DNA from: Pohlia nutans
Taxonomy: Eukaryota > Streptophyta > Bryopsida > Bryales > Mniaceae
Length of the DNA stretch: 64,000 bases
Direction: 5' to 3'
NCBI GenBank assembly: GCA_022496805.1
Contig: CM040101.1
Location: 10,170,501 to 10,234,500, forward strand
Made by a program: the position numbers and the translations under genes. The notes under the pieces are model-generated. The model searched no databases. It worked only from the letters and a program-made list of their open reading frames with translations, and was not told the DNA's origin. Positions 58,826-64,000 of this stretch are shown here, one piece after another (positions within the stretch are counted from its first letter, which is position 1; every line of letters begins with the position of its first letter).

Positions 58826-59956
58826 ATTTGACTGAACTTTGAGACAAGTTGAAAACTTAATTTGTAAGGTGAAGGGAAGGATGAGTCTGATATATGTCTA
58901 GTATTGAGTTGAACTCACCCAGTGTTCTTTGCAAAGAGCCTTTGATGCGGGGTCCATTCAAGTTAATACGAGAAAAGGGTGCCTCGTTTTGAGTGCTTTG
59001 GGTAATACTTTGGTGAGTCCTTAGAGACAAAAAAGTCATGATTTTCATTTATTGAGCAATTCTTTTAATTACTGATTTCATCTTTCTCATTTGACTATCC
59101 CAAAATTTCTACCAGTGATAGATCCATTTGAGTACTTTTAATACCCAAATTTTTAGAATCTTGCTTTCATCTTGTACTATGCGTTTTATGTACATGTTGC
59201 AAACATTGACACATCACTTTCCTTTCTAATAACAATTTAAATCAAACATGACATTGAAAATGCCTACAAAAAGCACTGAAAAAAACCCTGTTGACAACTT
59301 ACCCAGTTCGTATTAGCTTGAATAGACGCTGCAAATGACCAATGCAACCATGCATCAATATTATACATGATGTGCAATCAACAAACTGTCTAGAATGACA
59401 CTGCACTAACTTTTGAACAAATTCATCTCGGAACAAAAGCTCCATCGAGTCACATGTGAAGTGTCAAAAGCTCCACCTACTCTGAAGAAGTGCTTAATTG
59501 CTACACATTCAGGGAGATACATAAATTCGCAAGCAAACTTTCTCATTGAACACATGCATCATCACTAACAGTCAATAGGGATCTAATTCACAACTTGATC
59601 ACGGTCAAAATGAGAAAAAACGACAACGGATCTCAAAGCTTAAAAGCCTCCACAACTGAACGCTACACAATCATGCCGCTTCTGTTTCCTAGAATGCCAG
59701 TATGTAGTGTATATAATGGTCCCTAGAGATGCGTGGCGAGATCTTCCTCTTGAGGTAAAATGCACTCAACAAAACAAGAAATGGCAACATGAGACGCACA
59801 GTCACAGACGAAAATGGTCTCACTACAGAAAACTGGGCACACCATCCAAGGTTCATGTAGAACAAATCTGCAACCTGTGAACTTTATCACGCTCATGCAA
59901 CTTCAAACTACGATGTTGATCACTTGGTTTCTTGAGTACGTAGAATGTCCCATTCT

Positions 59957-61375
59957 TTAAGGAATGGCATCCCATTGGAGCTCATACATCAAATGTAGAC
60001 CTGTGATTTGTTCAAGAAATTTTGGAGAAAGGACATGCCATTTCCCAGTAGCGAGATCATACAGTCGTTCAAGACCAGGCTCATCTGGAGAAGCCACGTT
60101 GTCAGAAACTACCAGCAAGAAGCCCTTGCATGCATGCACACTTGGCGAATACCACATGCTCGATGCTGAATAGCCTAAGTTAAAACAACGGTGATCTTTC
60201 AGTTTCAACCAATTTGCTCCACTCTCCACAGCTTGAAACTCTGCAATATAATACCCCGGTTCCGAAAATCCACCTCCTTGGATTGCCTCTCGTTCTTTCT
60301 TATGCAAAACGAAGAGCCGATCTTGCACCAGTGCGCACTGATCCAAACAACCATCGAAATGCTCGTATCTGAGTAGATCACCAACAGCCAGGATATCAAG
60401 GAAATGGCTTTCTGCGCAATCATACACACAAGGAGCCATTGCATTGGTATAATAACCGATGTATGTATCAAGCCACAAGTATCGATACCCCGAGAAGTAC
60501 TTTAAGTTTGACAGGTCTGTGGTAGTCCATGCTCCAGTGCTGGAATAGAAAACCTCGGCTACAGGGCCTCCATTTCGGCCCTTACTCACAATCAGCACTC
60601 GATAGCATTTGCTGATGCGATCCATCACGAGCTGCAGCATCTGAGGCGGACGCTTATTGTGAGAGTGCAGAGGAAGCGCTCTCACAGCGCGAGTTAATGG
60701 ATTGCAAACCAAGATAGGGACGTGGATGGATTCGTCCATTGCTGATGTGCAAGCAAAACACATCAAGCCTCCATCAAAAGCGTTCATCGTGTGGAACGGC
60801 TCCCCGTATCCGGTGTCGATCTCCATCTCATGCCAAGTGTTCGATCTCAAGTCATACAAAAGGACAATGAATCTCCCGGAGAAGCTATACCCGGGACTGA
60901 TAATTGCAAACATCTTTGGATGCGCATCTGCACACACCTGCTTGAAATCATCGGAGTTGAGGATCCTGTTCCATTCCCTGGACAAGCATTGAAGGCGAAT
61001 GATACCTGCCAACGGTAGACGTGCAAACACACGCTGCAACAAGTCCACCGGCAGACCACTCCATATTGTGGGGTTCATTAATGCTGCGTGATGTGCACAT
61101 TCCTGCCCACAGTGAGGTACTAGATTCTCCATGCCCGGTAAGTCATTGCTGGAAGCAAGAGCTCTCTGATCCGAGAATCCCATGTGTTGGGCTGCAGATT
61201 CGACGACTTCCTCCATCCATGCAGGTTCTCCGGTGCCTGCAAGGAGATCATCCAGAGCGTACCGTAATGCACGTGCCTTGTGAAGGAGCGTCCCTCTTGA
61301 CTTTGCTCCTTTAGTTTCCTCCATAGTATCCTCCAATGCAGGCTCAACCTGAACAATCTGAAACCATTGCATCAA
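59957..61375 (-). CDS. F-box protein with kelch-like C-terminal region (about 455-472 aa)
   Basis: Likely substrate receptor of an SCF ubiquitin ligase. A single exon is open from 61375 to the stop at 59957. The F-box is at about residues 104-145 (IWSGLPVDLLQRVFARLPL, then IRLQCLSREWNRIL). The C-terminal ~300 residues have repeated blocks of the type seen in F-box/kelch proteins (LYDLRSNTWHEM, VFYSSTGAWTT, LYDLATGKWHVLSP), a probable beta-propeller that would bind the target. The first ATG gives 472 residues; Met18 at 61324 (MEETKGAKSRG) is a good alternative because a plausible 3' splice site lies just upstream. No target can be inferred. A broken inverted partial copy is at 58641-58825. Confidence 0.85.
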   Translation of the reverse strand: MMQWFQIVQVEPALEDTMEETKGAKSRGTLLHKARALRYALDDLLAGTGEPAWMEEVVESAAQHMGFSDQRALASSNDLPGMENLVPHCGQECAHHAALMNPTIWSGLPVDLLQRVFARLPLAGIIRLQCLSREWNRILNSDDFKQVCADAHPKMFAIISPGYSFSGRFIVLLYDLRSNTWHEMEIDTGYGEPFHTMNAFDGGLMCFACTSAMDESIHVPILVCNPLTRAVRALPLHSHNKRPPQMLQLVMDRISKCYRVLIVSKGRNGGPVAEVFYSSTGAWTTTDLSNLKYFSGYRYLWLDTYIGYYTNAMAPCVYDCAESHFLDILAVGDLLRYEHFDGCLDQCALVQDRLFVLHKKEREAIQGGGFSEPGYYIAEFQAVESGANWLKLKDHRCFNLGYSASSMWYSPSVHACKGFLLVVSDNVASPDEPGLERLYDLATGKWHVLSPKFLEQITGLHLMYELQWDAIP

Positions 61376-62763
61376 ATTCTATCTCCTTACAATGCTCTCT
61401 AAATTCCTCTCTCGATCACTTTCTCTCAACTTGTGTCTTTGAATGGAGCAACGGTCAAGAAACTACTTGTGAGCGAAGAAGACGTCCACTGAATAATATT
61501 GGTATACGATGCATTTCAGAGCATTACGAACGCTAGAAGCAGAAAAGAGCGATCACTGACAATCTGAAAGACCATGTGCATGAATTAATATATACCTGTG
61601 GTACGTGTAAGTTACTAACGATCAAGTGCACAAGGACACTGCACAGAATGAGGAGCGTATGAAATTCCTGAAAAGACCTCGATCTCCAAGAACTTGATGA
61701 CAATGAAACCTCAGTTGATAATCGAATGCATAGAGGCACAACTTCTATATAGGTGCATGCCGTAGTCTCACAACAGACACCAAATCATTCATATTCAGCT
61801 CGATTCATTGCCCCATGTGCATAGAGCTCAGCACACAGTCTTGAGAATTTTGGGCGTGAATCTTCTGCCATACCAAATCAGGTGTGTACATGGACTCGTA
61901 AGTACCATACAACCGAAGCAGCTCCGGACACCACGAAGTCCTTTGCTAAGTAGCTGCTTGTGCAACAGCTGTCGCAAGGAAAAGGGTGAGTGAAACCTCT
62001 AGAGATCCATGACAAACCCATCAAAGTCTACGAAAGTGGCACAAAAATTTAACTGTCTAAATGCAATGAGATTACGCAAGAAGTAGACTCCAGTACCATA
62101 CTCATAGTTAGGGCAAAGAATCGAGATCACACTGCTCTCGCTGCATAAAACCCTATTTTTAGATTTTCTGTCTACTGCCGGGCCTTCTAATGAGGAGGCG
62201 AGCGGGAAGGATTGTGTTGAGAGAGAAAGAAAATATATTGAAAATATGAAGAGCTATGAAGAAGTGTGTGCAACTCTGAGGGAGAGTTGCCCTTCTATAC
62301 ATTACTCCCACTGTAGAAGGTTAACTTTAGAAGGTGTGCTTTAACTTTAGATTAAGCCCACTTTTGCTTTGGGCAGATATAGAAACTACAGATTGTTTCT
62401 AAGTTTATTGGGACTGACTGCTAGTTATCTGCTAGTTACCATGCAGTACTTTAACTTTAACGACTTTTACTTTAACAAATTGATGAAGGTAGAGCCGGCA
62501 GAGCGCTTGAGAAAAGATTGACAATGAAAAGGGCAGCTTCCCAATGACTGAGCCTGATTATGGAAACTATTAGAATGATAGGGAGTCATTGTTGTGGAAC
62601 CCATTATTGTTTTAAATAGTTGAATGTCATTTAGGCAATTCGTAGATCCAATAGTATTACTTCCCAGGTTGAATTTCTGGGCGAAGTTGTAGACTATTGT
62701 ATACGGTATTTAACAAGGTATTTTTTAGAAGGGGTTGTAAGCTCACGTGATGCCAAAGTTTAA
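61376..62763. other. F-box upstream region, no further gene recognised
   Basis: Probable 5' untranslated and promoter sequence of the F-box gene, then AT-rich spacer with scattered TTTAACTTTA words at 62310-62480. No coding region was recognised. Confidence 0.4.
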
Positions 62764-63732
62764 CCCTATAACGTCCCAATGCAACATTGTTTTTAAAGAT
62801 TCGTTATAAATTTTTTGATGAAAAATAGAAATAGAGTTGATGTACAAAACAAAGTTGTAAATGTCAATGTGAAGATATTAAGATATGTACGGTTGGATTC
62901 ATCATATTTATTATTAATATTTTTTGAATAATTTTGCAAGGTTTTCTCTTGAAATTCAATTCAAAATTCAAAATTAATACAAAAAAATTAAAAAATAGAG
63001 TTATCCGTAAAGTGAGCCTGTCTTTTATTGAGAAATGGGTGCACTGTTCACCAAAATTTTGAGAAACGCAAAGTCCGGTCCATTTATTCCGGGGCTAATT
63101 ACACAGGCTCAATCCAACCTCATGGATGGTGCAACTATGTAATTTTGGAGTGGTCGTCAGGCAGGCAAGTTCATGCAGATTCTCTTCCTTATCTCCCCAA
63201 CTACCCAGCTCATCATTGGATCATTGAGGCAGCTAGACATCCAGGGCGCGCAGGTAAAGGCGGGTGAGAAATTTTTTCTCACCATTTTCGTTGCTTCGAA
63301 ACTTTGTTGCCTGTGTTTTTTTTAGGTTCCGACACCTCTCCCACATTTAGGAGTTGATCCTCTCTTTTGTCAAACCCAGGCCCTAAACCCTCTCTTCACT
63401 TGACTTTACGGATAACTCAAATGTTGTAATGAAATTGGAATAACATGCACTACAAGATAGTATGGTTTCCATTATTTGATTCTACTTATTATGGAAAATC
63501 ATGTTTAAGGTTTCACTTTTTGAACTAAGAATGAAACTTGACATAAACCACTTTTGTTATTTTTCAAAAATTCACATTATCTTATTTTGATGATCCACAC
63601 CGTCCAAATGGTAGTCAACTAGCACAAGAATCAAGAGAATTTTGGATGGATGAAAAACATCACTGTATGTGATAAAGGGACGTGTCAGAAATCATCCAAC
63701 CTCCAGAATATGAACGCTAGCGCGTCAAAGGG
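62764..63732 (+). mobile_element. TTAA-540c family MITE interrupted by another element
   Basis: Flanked by TTAA at 62760-62763 and 63733-63736. Starts CCCTATAACGTCCC and ends AGCGCGTCAAAGGG. Without the insert at 62998-63418 its two halves line up with 34208-34746. Confidence 0.85.
62998..63418. mobile_element. Nested transposon with perfect 16-bp inverted ends
   Basis: GAGTTATCCGTAAAGT (62998-63013) is the exact inverse of ACTTTACGGATAACTC (63403-63418). The 421-bp element interrupts the TTAA-540c copy. An 80-codon frame at 63028-63267 has no recognisable family and is probably chance. The target duplication is not clean (AT-rich flanks). Confidence 0.8.
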
Positions 63733-63736
63733 TTAA

Positions 63737-64000
63737 TGAAGAGTGCATCCCTTTCAACACCCCTTAGGGTTTTAGGCATTGCTTCAGAAAAACCATTGCA
63801 AATCATAAATTCATCACTTACAGCTTACAATGATTCACGGCAAATCTTGAACTTTACTTAATTAACACTCTAATTGTACTTACTTTGTCACATTCATGGT
63901 GTAATTTATGAGATTCTGGGCACAAACTTCATGTGATTTTTTTCTTCAGTTGATAGAATATGGGCTAAAATCATTACTTTTTGCCTAACCTCGGAGTAGA
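63737..64000. other. Intergenic end of window
   Basis: No gene or clear repeat recognised in this short end segment. Confidence 0.4.

Noticed and set aside
63028..63267. 80-codon frame inside the nested 16-bp-ended transposon
   Set aside because: Too short, no recognisable motif, and the element looks non-autonomous.

Overview
This window is nuclear DNA from a land plant. The evidence is split genes with canonical GT...AG introns, plant-only protein families (an LRR-VIII receptor kinase, a serine carboxypeptidase-like protein, an Fe superoxide dismutase, an F-box protein), Arabidopsis-type TTTAGGG repeats and a very dense load of plant DNA transposons. I cannot name the species. The low gene density, AT-rich spacers and style of the proteins suggest a non-seed plant such as a bryophyte, but that is inference.

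Layout. (1) 3516-9936 (+): a ten-exon serine carboxypeptidase with an intact catalytic triad. (2) 11947-25038 (-): a 23-exon LRR receptor kinase resembling the LRR-VIII/HPCA1 class. (3) 25-40 kb: a gene desert made of layered transposons, including a 2.3-kb Mutator-like element with ~430-bp inverted termini. (4) 40333-46409 (-): a 13-exon gene resembling TAF1C, the RNA polymerase I selectivity-factor subunit. (5) 48764-50412 (-): a copper chaperone for superoxide dismutase (CCS) that seems to lack the N-terminal metal-binding domain. (6) 51043-54864: a complete PIF/Harbinger transposon with both genes, terminal inverted repeats and a target duplication. (7) 55169-58406 (+): an Fe superoxide dismutase. 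(8) 58641-58825 (+): a broken piece of an F-box gene whose intact relative lies at 59957-61375 (-). All host gene models were assembled by hand, and their exon phases agree from start to stop.

The strongest unexpected signal is a large set of short non-autonomous elements. At least seven families unrelated in their interiors (about 200 to 970 bp) share one end structure: TTAA, then CCCCTAA or CCCTTTAA, inverted at the other end as GGGGTTAA or AAAGGGTTAA. One copy split a Stowaway-like element whose uninterrupted relatives have no such duplication, so the target duplication can be read as TTAA, the piggyBac hallmark. Three copies lie end to end sharing single TTAA junctions. No transposase that could drive them is in the window.

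Functionally, CCS (delivers Cu to Cu/Zn-SOD), Fe-SOD (the copper-free alternative) and an H2O2-sensor-like receptor kinase all belong to superoxide/peroxide handling. CCS and Fe-SOD lie head-to-head on either side of the Harbinger insertion. Whether this is more than chance cannot be told from one window.
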